A stretch of DNA of 64,000 nucleotides, from NCBI RefSeq assembly GCF_029227915.1, contig NC_079878.1, positions 18,230,001-18,294,000 of the forward strand. The letters are read 5' to 3'. Positions within the stretch are counted from its first letter, which is position 1. The number at the start of each line of letters is the position of its first letter. Under the pieces are notes generated by a model. That model was not told the origin of the DNA. It saw nothing but the letters and a program-made list of their open reading frames with translations, and did no database searches. This document shows, one piece after another, positions 9,401 to 21,400 of the stretch. The stretch is from Hydractinia symbiolongicarpus. Its lineage: Eukaryota; Cnidaria; Hydrozoa; Anthoathecata; Hydractiniidae. The translations under genes were made by a program, and so were the position numbers.

Positions 9401-12400
9401 AGAATATTATTGCTTGTGCTGCAAAAGTTTCCGTGAATGTATTATGAGCATCTGAAAATATACATTAAAGGTTGCCTCCAACCTTTTAACAAGTTAATTT
9501 TAATGGGAAGAGGTCATTAAAACATTACAGAAAAAAGTATTATTTAATGAGCAACTTATAAAATAAAAGCACAAAAACGATTTATTTCTTCTATGTTTTC
9601 ATAAAACATTCAGCTTCGATCGTCATTATTGCAGCATTAAAAACACGCTTTAAAAACTTCATGACGTCACAAGTGCGAAAGGTACAGACCCAAAAAAATT
9701 AACCTTTGTGGAATGCATTTTATCGAACTTCGTGAAAACAACCTAATAGTAGTAGATGTTGGCAAAAGGAGCATAAAGTATTTGAAAAAAGCCCTGCAAA
9801 CTAATTGCCCTTTTGTTTGTCATATTTGGTAGTTTTAAGGTCATGAAGGGTTAAGTGCATAAAAACCACAACACCTTACGGCTGCCGTTACTGCCTTTTC
9901 TGGAGTAAATTGATAATAACTGCTGGTTCTCTGATAGTAACTTAAAAAACAGCTTGCCCTCTGGTGGTTACTTCACAGTACTGGTGGTTCTCCGGTGGTT
10001 ACTTCGAAATACTGCTGGTTACTACTTTTAGTATCAACGATTAATGTCACTGAAATTTGGTACTGATTCTCTAGAATCTTTCTTATATATATTATTTGGT
10101 AGCGCTCTCTCTGATGCTGAAGCGAATAAAGCTTGTTATATACTGTTGAGGCACTCCCAGTAGTTTTGGTTTCTTGAACCATCCATTTTACAAAGAAAAC
10201 TCTCTGTACTGCTTCGAGTGATGTAACTTCAACAGTACTCAACTATCAATAACACCAATGACTTTCAGAGTTTTATCATATCAATTGGTTTGCATGTTTG
10301 GAAAACTTGAAGAATCCATGAAGATTGCAATCTTGCAGAAGTGGTTACTTGGTTGATGTGGCTCTTAAATATGGCATCATTAGATAAAAGAACACCAAGA
10401 TCTTTCATGGTAGACTTTTTTTCAATTTGAGATTCATTTGAAGGAAGATATGGTATGTTGAAATCAAGTTTGTGTTGACTGAATTGTATGGGCTCGAATT
10501 TTTTGTCCTTGAAGGTCATATTGTTTTCTTTTATATATTTTATAGACTTTTATACAATTATAGATTGTATTTAGATTAGAGATGTGTGTCATCCACAAAG
10601 CTTCCTAGGATGGAGTTGGAAAATATCCTTGTTAATGTCTCCAATAAGAACAAAGAATAGGAGAGGCCCAATCACTCTCCCTTGGACACCAGATTTAACT
10701 AATGTTGAGTCTGAGTGAATGCTGTTAACAATGACTTTTTGAGTTCTATCAGTAAGAAAAGATTTATTGAACTTTATTACCTTGCCAGTGAGAGCGATAT
10801 TTTTCAGTTTGGTTAGTAAGATGCCAAATTCTACCTTGTCTAAGGCCTTGGTTAAGTCTAAATAGACAGTATCAACATTGAATCCATCAGATAGGTTTAG
10901 TATGGTGTCATGGTGAGCCAAAAGTTGACTTAGGCATGAGCAACCACTCTGGAAGCCATGTTGTGAGTTGTTAAACAAGTTGTTGATGTCATGACATCTA
11001 TTATCTTGTTTCGGACTACCTTTTTAAACACTTTGATTATGTGTAATGTGAGGGCAATGGGGCGATAGTTGGTTGCAAATGCATGGCTACCTCCTTTGTG
11101 CTGTGGGGTGATGATAGCGGTCTTAAGAATGGGTGGAATTTTGCTTGTCTCAAGGCACTTTTTTCAGTATGTTGTGAGTGAAGCTGTAATTGACGACTTG
11201 CATTTAACCAGGAGGATAGATTGGAGGACATCTGGACCCAATGCTAATGTCATCTAAAGCTCGGTGATAGCATCATTCTCATTGAAAAAAATGTTGTTTA
11301 GGGTGGGCATGTTGACTTCTTGTTCAGTATCCTCTGGTGGTATGGGGAGTTCAAGACAGGGAATGTTTCTTTTGGCGTAACAAAGGATATACTCCTAAAT
11401 TCAGAGTCACTTGGACAATCGTGCTGGTGCAACCAACGTAAACAAACTTGAGAAGAAAGTTAAATCCGATCTGGAAAATCCAAGTGGAAAAAATGTTTTC
11501 TCTGTGAAGGACGCCATCTCCATTCTAAATGCCTGTTTAAAGACGAGGAATGTTTCTTTTGGCATAACAAAGGATCTGCTGGGAAATGTAGAAAGAAGCA
11601 GTGACAAGGTGGAAGAAGGAAACTTACAGAGCAGAATGATCTTTTGGATCCAAACAAAAGCATTGATAAAGAGGGGATACAGTTTATCCACATAATATCT
11701 TCTTCTGTAAAACCAATCGTGGCAAAGATAGCCAAAAATAGGATCTAATATAGAAATCAACACAGGTGTCTTGATGGCACTTTTAGGTAAAACATTTTCA
11801 ATTTTATTGACCAGGACAACAAATCTGTTACATTAAAACACATCAAGGTGAAATTAATGATGGGGGTAAAATTGGCTTTCCAAAGTGAGATTAGACTGAT
11901 CTAAACTCTTCAATGTTAACGTTGACTGTAGTGATAAAACTGAACTTAATAAAATCTGAATCAGTATAAAGATCCTTTCAGTCCTGGATTAGGCAAACTC
12001 AGGAATATGATTCTTAGTTTAAGTTCAAAGCAAATGTACCACCCGAATACTGCAAAGCACGACCTGTACTCTACGCCTTAAAAACAAAGATCGAAGGTGT
12101 TTTAAAACCAGTAGAATTTTCTATGTGATCAACTATAGGATGATGTGTCCGGTTGTGTGGTGATATAAACAAACATCAATAAGGAGATCAAATGTAATAA
12201 CTACCAAATACCAAAAACATATACATGTTTGCAAGTTTTGGTGGAGGAGGGGCCAATTCACCAAATTGGATTTCTTTAATTAGAAATCGATGGGGAAAGC
12301 CAAGAATGTGGGACCTTACACTCATCGGGGATTATATTGTCCTACTAGACTCCAGTTTAATATTCATTCTGCCAGCAGGATTTTTCAGAGGAATATGGAT

Positions 12401-15400
12401 CAAAAGCTTGGGCATAATCCTGGAGTAAATGTTTGAGTTGATGATATTGTATTTTTTAATAAGGATGAAAAGGGAGATATCCAAACACTAGAAGAAGTGC
12501 TTAAAACAATTCACAAAATTGGTATGAAAAGGAGTAAGTGTATTTTCTTTGTTGATAAAGTTGCTTATCTTGTCTTCAAGGTAAATAGGTACAACTCCAT
12601 TGACTAAATGTATTGAAAACTTATTGAATGCTTCTGCACAAACTAATCTGAATTGAAGTCGTTTTTAGGTACAGTGCCGATCGCGAGTAAAAGCTACACA
12701 TTTTCCAGAGTAAGAATACAAAAATTAAACAGTGAGAGTGCGAGTAATTCACTCTTGAGTACAACGCGAGTACAACTAAAATGATATTACTCGCATTTTT
12801 GTTAATCATACTCTCAATGATTAATTATATTTTTACTTGCGAGTGTACTCATGTAAGTACAGTTTATATATATATATATATATGCAGACAAAAATCCCTG
12901 GTTACATTTATGTTTAATTTTTCAAATAAAAACTAATCGAAAAAAATTCTATTTTCTGTACAAATAAAAACTGTCAATAAATAATAACAATCATTCAAAT
13001 CCTTCGAATTCTTCTTCGGAATCGGTATCTGAAAAGTTGTAACCTTCTTCAATACTGTCATCGTCGTCCTCATCATTGTCCTCATCACACTCATCTTTAT
13101 CGCTTGAGATAACCACGTCGATGTTACTGATTTTTTTTTGGGAGGCTCGAGAGAAACCTTACGCCGCTTCTCTTTATAAATGGTATAGGCTGAATCAAGA
13201 ATTTCATCACGATCTTTTTGTGACCATAAATGATTATTCACAGAAATTATTATCGAATCTTAGAGGCCATCATGTTTGAGTGACAGTCTTCAATCAGACA
13301 ATACCATTGTAAGTGTTGAAAATATGCGTTTAACTGTGGATAGAACCTGATATGCACATGATTAACTTGATTAGGAGAGCAACATTAAGAAATTCTTTTT
13401 CCCGTTTTGTCAAAATGACCTTCCACAACTGATGACCTTCAAAAGAGCTGTACGAATCTTCAACTAACTCCTTCAAATCCGCCCATTCCCGGTTACATTT
13501 TGACAACACAAAACCAGCAGCTTTCAGAGGAACATGAAAGTGATTAAGTAATGCCTCAATGTCCTTGATGCCATAATCACGCTCATCGCTGTTCCAGAAT
13601 TTTGGGTTTAATATTTTCATGTTTTGAAAAACTGATTGCTGCATTGAGCTGAACCATGTGTTCATAACGACTTTGAGTTGTTTCAACAACTGTTTTACAT
13701 GTTTGATCGCAGATTCATATAGCTCAACGCCCTGTCCAATCAAATTTAACATGCAAACATCATGAAATTAGGGTGGGTCTTAATTAGTCGAATGCCATTA
13801 TCCCTCAAACATCCAATTAGAACTTTAAAACGAGTAAAGGGCATCGTCGGTTTCAGAGCCATCTGATATGCAGCCTTTAAGAGACTCATGTAAGCATTTT
13901 TCGAAGCCTCTTCCATACTCTACGTAGGAGTAAGCTGCGATCGTTTGTTTTCGCTGAAAAAATATTGGATATCTCACCTACTACTGAGCGGTATATTCAC
14001 TCATTCATTTTCCGGTTTACGACCCTTATATCTAACGCTATATTATGAGCGTCTCCACCCAAATGTTGATTGATTGCAAATTTATGTGATTTTGTTTGTG
14101 CCTTTAACAAATCTCAACATAGCGTCAAGCATTACTCCCTTGCATCATGCCTAGGCTGAGTTTTGGCAGAGTGGGAAGCAACTTAGGCTGAATTCTACTA
14201 CACACTTAGCAACCACTTAGATCAGTCTTCCACGAATCTGTACAAAAAATTCCGAAAACATCATCTGTTACTGACCATAAACCCTCCTCTGTCCTTGATA
14301 TTTACTAAATCAGAATTTTTTTCCCACATTTTTATTTGAGTGAAATACGAAATAGTTGTAATGTTGATTTACCCTATTTGATGCTATTTTAAACTCATTG
14401 CCCGTGTCTGCCTTTTTACTTGCTCAATGAGATTCCAGGTTATATTACAGATGCATTTGTATAGATGAAGCAACCATTAAGCAACTTTGAGGCTGAAATT
14501 GCAAAAAGGCCTTAGCAACCCCAGGCTGAACCCAAAAATGCAGTTGCTTATAAAAAAAACAACGTGTAATAACAAAAATAACTTCACAATATGAGGTTTC
14601 TCTTCATATGTATGTTAATGTGTTTAATAGCTTTTCAAACAATTATAAAATATATTGTCTGTAAAAATCATGTTTTAAGAGAAAAGGAAAAAAACACAGG
14701 GTGGCATTGACATGTGGCACAATTACTTAAGAGAATACAACAGGTGCAACATTTTGTGTATAATTATTATAAAGAAAAAAAACAAGAAAAAACACATTTT
14801 GAATGATTCTCCTTCGATGAAATCACTTTTGTTGTATTAATCAACAGCATATCGAAATCCTGTTTCAAAAAGTTTTCGGCAACAGTTAAATAGCGTAACT
14901 CCACGACTCAACCTGAAGCAGTCAAGTAAACACTGTTCAAAATGGCGATATACTGTCGCATGTTGGGTGGAAAATGATGACACCAAATATCTTTTCAGTT
15001 TCAGGTTGAGCGGTCGGCAGGAATTTCACTTAAGACCAATCAATTTCTGAGAAAAACGATTACACTATCTCAAAATTTAAGCGAGCAATAGAATGCTGGA
15101 GTAACCAACATTTACACGAACACTACACTGGCGCGAGCAATTGCTCCCAACTCATGGCAAGGCCTGACTAAAAAATAAATTAAATGGGACCTGCTATGGT
15201 TTCGAATTGTTTTGTCAAATGAAGAAATTAACTAAAATTAAATTCAATGTCTGTTCCGCCTGTAAGTGCAGTTTTGCAAACTTGCTTAATCCGTACTCTG
15301 TTGGCGTTTGCCTCCGCATTAGTTAAGAACCGCATGGCTGGATTTCTTGTGTAAGACCTGGTTGTTAACAACGAAGGGGCAAGGCAATAGAGATTCATGT

Positions 15401-18400
15401 CTACGTAGTTCATTTAACTAAGTCAGGAGTCGGTGAATTAGCTAAGATGGCCAGTCAGATCGCACGCCATTCCTGACCAGGCCTGTGTATATACAAATAA
15501 CTTTTACCATTCAGTTTGAATGTTCAGTTTTATTACATAAAATAGTTTTTTAAAAACCAGATGCTTTTCCGTTTCTTTCAATGACTTTATAAATTACCTT
15601 GCGTAAGTGTGAAATATACTTTGGGCATTTTTCTGGCGTCACAGCCGACAATATTTCCGAAATTGCATTTTCCAATTCCTTTTTCGTGTGCCGTTTATAG
15701 TCATTTCAAATTTTTTCCTTCATTTCATTCCAAAAGTTTTCTATAGGGTTCATGTCTGGTGATTCAGGCGGGGTTTTCCACCAGTTTATTTGATTTTCCT
15801 GCATCACTTGTGACACTTTCAAACTGGTGTGTTTGGGGTTGTTATCTTGCATAAACCTATGCCCATCTGGAAATACATCGGAAATAAACGGTTTCAATGT
15901 GTTTTTTTAAAATTTCTTCAGAGTAGAAGTCTTTGTCCATTATGCAGTTAAAAATTAAAATTGGAGATGTGTCACGTTTTGATATGCATCCCCAAACCTT
16001 AATTTTAAAAGGATGTTTTGGTTTTCCTTTTAATTTTGCTGGCTCCCACCAATGATTAAAAGTTACCTTTCCGCTCCAGTCCATTTGAATGCAACTCTCG
16101 TCTGTCCATAAAACATTGCTGAAGTCATCTTCCATTTCTTGTACTTTTTTGCGAAGATAAGCCGTTTTTGACAATTTACTTCCCTTACAAGTTGACAGTA
16201 CTTTGTCCCAGTGGAGTACCAACCAAGACCACGTCTTAATCTTTTGATTTTAATTGCAGAAAAGCTAACATTAAATTGCTGAAGCAAAAGTTGTCCAAGC
16301 TTGTTAGCAGTGAGTTCATTGTTTTTCCCCATGCTGGTGTCGATAAAATCAAGAATGGAGTTTGTAACATTTACTGGTGACTTCGGTTTCCTTGGAAGAT
16401 ATGCGATAGAATGATGCTTGGCCCGCTTTTAAAAAAGATGATATATCGCTGACCTTCCAACATTATATCCTTCACTTTTAAGTCTTTTCTTAATTTTGTT
16501 TTTTAAATTGATAATTCTTTGACGAACATGATCAGGTAATTGTTTCCCCATTTCGAGTGCTCCCCTTTTTTGGTTTGTTGATAAGAAAAAAAAAAACGAA
16601 AATCAAATTCCCTATTAATGACTTCTGTTTTTTTTCTCCCGAGTACAGTTAGAGTAAGAAATGAAAATAGCTGAAAATTTCATTCATTATTTAATAACCT
16701 TTGTTTTTGTACTCCCGACTATAGTTAGAGTAAGGGATAAAAAAGCCTAAAATCGAATTTCTTATTTAATGACTCTGTTTTTGCACTCCCGAGTACAATG
16801 AGAGTAAGAAATTGAAAAAGCTGAAAATTAGCTATAAAAGAGTTTGCTTCTTTAGGAATTTATTTAAGTGTCTTCATTTATCTGAGTTCGCTGTGGCATC
16901 ATCATTTTTCAGTCAAACAAGAGTTAAAATATACAAATATGCATGTGTCTTATTCGATGAAGATAAATGTATTGGTTCTGGCAAAACTAAAGATATTGTA
17001 AATAGGGAAGAAAACTTACTGAGCGTTGACGGCAATGTATTTGTCCAGAGGGGTAGCGGAAAGAATGTACCAAAATCACAAAGCTACAATTTTATTTCTA
17101 AACAGTAAGTATAGTTTTGTAAACCTAAAGAAAAACAGAGGCTAAGTTAAATTTTACTGTTAGTAATGATGATTTTTTTCTTTTTTTTTAGATCAATGGT
17201 CAAATTACACACAGTTTGAAAGAGATTGGTTGAACAACGAGAAAACATTAATTATCGAAGAGATCGGAGAAGAAGAAAAAAAAGGAAAAAATAAAAAACA
17301 ATAAAAGTGATAAAAAACGAACATCAGGCGAAACATTAGTGAAACCTCAAAAAGGATGTTAGTTTATAAAGAATTTGTCGTAACAGTGCAGCTGTTAATA
17401 AAAGACAACCTTCAATAGTAGAAATAAATTATAAAGTCCCAGAACTAAATTACCAAGTTGATTTTAGTGATGTTTTACGAGAGCCGCAGAAGGCACAAAA
17501 CGGTAAAGTAGAAAAACCACGCCAGCATTTTTGCCACCTACTTCGACACTATCCATGTCTATTCTTTGCGACCTACCTTTTTCTCCGCCTTCACTAGCCA
17601 GACCTCTGCAATCAATACCTGCTGTTAGAACAACACTTTTTTCTGAATTATCCCAACCAACAAAGCAGTGCACGTGCGATTGTGCTGCTATGCGCCAAAT
17701 CATTGAAAGACTAGAAAAGCATATAACTGCTTTGGAAGGGAATACAATTTCCTTATCCGCAAATGTTATCGACAACAGTGACGAAGCGTTACCTTCAGTC
17801 CAGGGGTTGTCTTCACTAAAGGCGAATATTGATGATGAAGATTTATAAATAAATGAATGATTAAATAGAAAAAAGTACAAGGTAGACACAGCTCCTACTA
17901 TAGAAATTCCGACCGAATTCTGGCCGATAGCCAATGAAGTGAGACAAGGAGCAATATCTTTCAAAAACTTTCTTCCTACAAGGAGCTTGTAGGAAGAAAT
18001 TGTAGAGGAGTTAAAAAACCTGTGATTGATGGTTACAAACAAGACATTGTTAAAGCTTTTTGTTGGAAATTTTATCCAACCAACATGGCTGCACCTGGTG
18101 CATGGAGTCTGTCAACGTGCAATTGATGAATTTATACGACGTAGCAACAGAACGAAGAGAAATTATAAAACATACATGTTACAGTCATGAAACTCTTTTA
18201 GTTAATAACTTTTTTGTAAATATTCGTTTAGATGTAAATATTTTTTATTTTTAGATTTTTTTAAAAAAATATATCATTAAACATAACTGTTCTTTTTATA
18301 AAAAAAGTCCCTCACATTATTTTTGTTGCTTCGATCTTTAAACATCCCAAAGAAACAAAAAGATAACAAGCTTTGTGAGGTCCTGTTTCTACGGCGATAT

Positions 18401-21400
18401 TTTAAAATTATACAGATTGTTGTCTGAGTTTAAATGTTTGTTGAAAAATATTTAGAAAGCAAAGTCTGCATGTGGCAATTGATCACAATAACTATAATTA
18501 CATATCATGCTTACTCTGTGCTTGGGAAAGAACATGCAGGAAGTGATTTCACATAACGAAAGTAAGTAAGTAAAGAACTTGAACTTTAAAATTTATTTTT
18601 TAATTTAATTTAAATTAAAAAAAATTAAATGGTGAATTAAAATTAATGTCTTATGTTTTTCTTTAATATAACTCGCGAGTAACATGATATATTTTTTTAA
18701 AGATTTACTCGAGAGTATTTTCATTATTGCTTACTCGCGTTATTAAAAAGATTACTCTCATTTATTTTACTCGCACTCGCATTGTACTCTCACTCTGATC
18801 TATTTTACTCGCATTTATTTGTACTCCTACTCTCAAAGATGTGTAGATTTACTCGTAATCGGACTGTATTCTCAACTGTTACCACAAATACCTAGACAAC
18901 ATTGTATCTGTGTTGGAACTGCATTTCCATCAGTATCTTTGCATTTTGACTAACCACCAGCCACTGTTGGGATTGCTTGCAGGGGACAAGAAGATTCCCC
19001 AGATGACAGCCTCATAAATTGAAAGATGGATGTTAGCATTGTCAGCGTAACTACACTGTGGCATATAGAGAAGGACATAATTATTAAAATGCGACTCAAC
19101 CACGAGAAAAATGAAAATTCTGTGATAATCATGTCCTTAGATGATTCACCAATTACTGCAAATGAGATTGTTAAATCTTCTGCAAAGTGATCTAAATGTC
19201 TTAAAGGTCATAGAGTACACCCTACTCAGTTGGCATCAAGTCATATTCCGGAACTCGAGCTGTACTGATTGAAACACAATGAACTAAATTGCCATGTAGG
19301 ATTTTTTCTGTGGGTAACATGGTGATTGCACTGGCATAGCTTTAACCAACATTCTTGGGACCAAGATTCTTGGGAATGTCAGACTAATCTGTGGAGAAGG
19401 ATTCATCTTAAATTCGCAGGACATTTCTTGGGAAAGATATTCTTGGTAATAGTGGATGCTTATTCAAAATGGCTACATGTTGTTCTATTGTCTTCCATTC
19501 AGTTTGCAACATCCATTAAAATGTTACGTCATGTATTCACGAGTTACCTGTAACTTGTGTATGGGATAATGTCCGTGCATTTATCATCAAAGAGTTTAAG
19601 AAATTTCTTCAAATGAATGGAATAAGACAGATTTCTCAGCACTGTATCATCCAGCATCGAATAGGTTAGCTGAGCAAGCTGTTTAGACCTTCAAGTCGCA
19701 CATGTTAAAGTCTCCTGCTGAGGATTTCAATTGAAGTTGAATCAATTTTTATGTGCATCCGGAATAACTCCTTACGTCACAACCAGCATGTTTGAATTTC
19801 AACATAGATTACAGGGCATGTGGTGTTCTTTTGTTGTCTTTCTTTTTTGTATATTACTTTACTTTTGTTATTTTTTATCTATATAATAATACGCCAGTTC
19901 TGTGTCTCTGTGACGGCAAAGTGGATGTGTTCATTTTCCTTTGATGTTGCCGAAAAATGCATATCCAATATGTTAAATTTTCTAACGTTACGGTGCGACG
20001 TCAATAATATTACTTTAATGTCAAGATCTTATATTAAATTAATGAAGCCATTACAGTGCACTTAAAACTTTGAGGCTAAATAACTTGTTCCCCAATCCGT
20101 TTCTTGCTCATAGGTGATCAAATCCATGGTAATAATTTGATTAAATTCAGAAGCCAAAGGTATGCTGACTATCGGTTTGAGTTTTCGCCTCTTGTATCTT
20201 TTCCAAACATCACAATTTTCGGACACAACTATCTCCGATATCCGTATTCTTCCAAATCTCTGAAGAATCAATTAACCTTATCAACCTGCTTTCATGACAG
20301 TGACCAAGGTGATGATGAAGCTTTATTATGTCTTTCTCTGACAGGATGGCAGTGTTTAAACAAAAGAAAACTGTTTTTGCTTCTTCTTTAGGGCTGTCTT
20401 CAATCAATTTCCTTTTCTTTGTGAGAGGTAACGCATAATGTCCTGAGGTAGCCTTTATCAACTTTTGTTCTTCTCCAAACATAACTGCTGTGCCCTTGTC
20501 AAAATCAATGACAGTTAATGACTTCTTCATTGCACTTTTTGGAAGCCATAAGGGTATGTCAGTATCAGCAACGTCTGCTTCCAAATCGATTTCATGTTGC
20601 CCAATTGTGACTGGAAGTAAGACTTTCTTCGTGGATTGGACCGGTCTGCCATTGCCAAACTTAAAGGTGGAGTTGAACGATCTTTGTCCATCATCATCCA
20701 AACTCCCTTGAAAGTACTTTAACCAATTCTTTCCACAAACTGTTTGAGACTACCGGAATCAAGAACTGCACAGTTAAGAGTTTCTCCAAATAATACTTTA
20801 GTTTCTTTATTCTCAATGTTCTTTACCTGAAACAAAGTGATTTTATCTGGACCTTTCCATTTTACTGAACAATCGTTTTGCCAATGATATCTGCTATCAC
20901 AGATTCTGCATCTTGTTACATTTCCATCTCTATCCAAAGGGTTCAAAATTCCTTTGTCATCACTTCCTCCTTTCTTTTGTTGTGAATTGTAGCTTCCTCT
21001 TCTTCTGCCTCCAGTTCCTCGATACCAATTTCGTCGCCTGGAATCGCCGTAATACACAGAATTAGCATTGTTGCTGTCATTAAAGAATACAGGCTCTTTT
21101 TTAGATTGGGAAGACATTGACTGAGCACCAACTGGAGCTGAGGTGATTGCATCCCCAAATAATCTTTTCAGCTGTTTAACCATTTCATCATATTTCAGAT
21201 CCTTGGTTGCTCGACAAAGAGTCATCGGTTCACTTGATAGGTTAGCTGAGTTCAATACACAATATGCCAAAATGCCGTCTGGTAACTCCATTTTATGATC
21301 TTTGATCTTTGTGTACAGCTGCTCAAATTTCACTAGGTAGTCCTTCATTTTGATATTCTCTGGTCTTTTGAATGTTTTAAAGTTCTGATAGGCCAAGTAC

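Larger units (their letters stand above)
6702..10035. mobile_element. 3.3 kb element with 275 bp imperfect TIRs and 31 bp subterminal repeats
   Basis: The left arm (6702-6985) and right arm (9751-10035) are reverse complements, both starting 'gatactaaaagt' and continuing through 'aaccagc', 'gaagtaaccacc' and 'catgaccttaaaac'. Each arm opens with about three tandem units of 31 bp around 'tggttctctggtggttactt'. No transposase is seen inside. A 1.06 kb TA-flanked element (7095-8155) sits within, as does an extra copy of the 31 bp array (8990-9113). No clear target duplication is visible. The superfamily is unknown. Confidence 0.65.
12672..18866. mobile_element. 6.2 kb TA-flanked Tc1-like element inserted in gypsy pol
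   Basis: The ends are CAGTGCCGATCGCGAGTAAA (left) and, in reverse complement, CAGTCCGATTACGAGTAAAT (right), flanked by TA at 12670-12671 and 18867-18868. Removing the element plus one TA rejoins the gypsy frame as 'FLG' to 'ILNCYHKY', so the borders are exact. TIRs are about 190 bp and full of 'gcgagta' and 'gagtaca' words. It carries a Tc1-type transposase (minus strand), a hAT remnant (minus), a 75 bp tandem repeat and unidentified plus-strand ORFs. At 6.2 kb it is several times larger than a normal Tc1 element, so nested insertions or captured cargo are likely. Confidence 0.85.

Noticed and set aside
17464-18042. 192-codon minus-strand open frame
   Set aside because: Long, but no domain motifs, and it overlaps plus-strand frames with a coiled coil in the same element; I could not support it as a gene.
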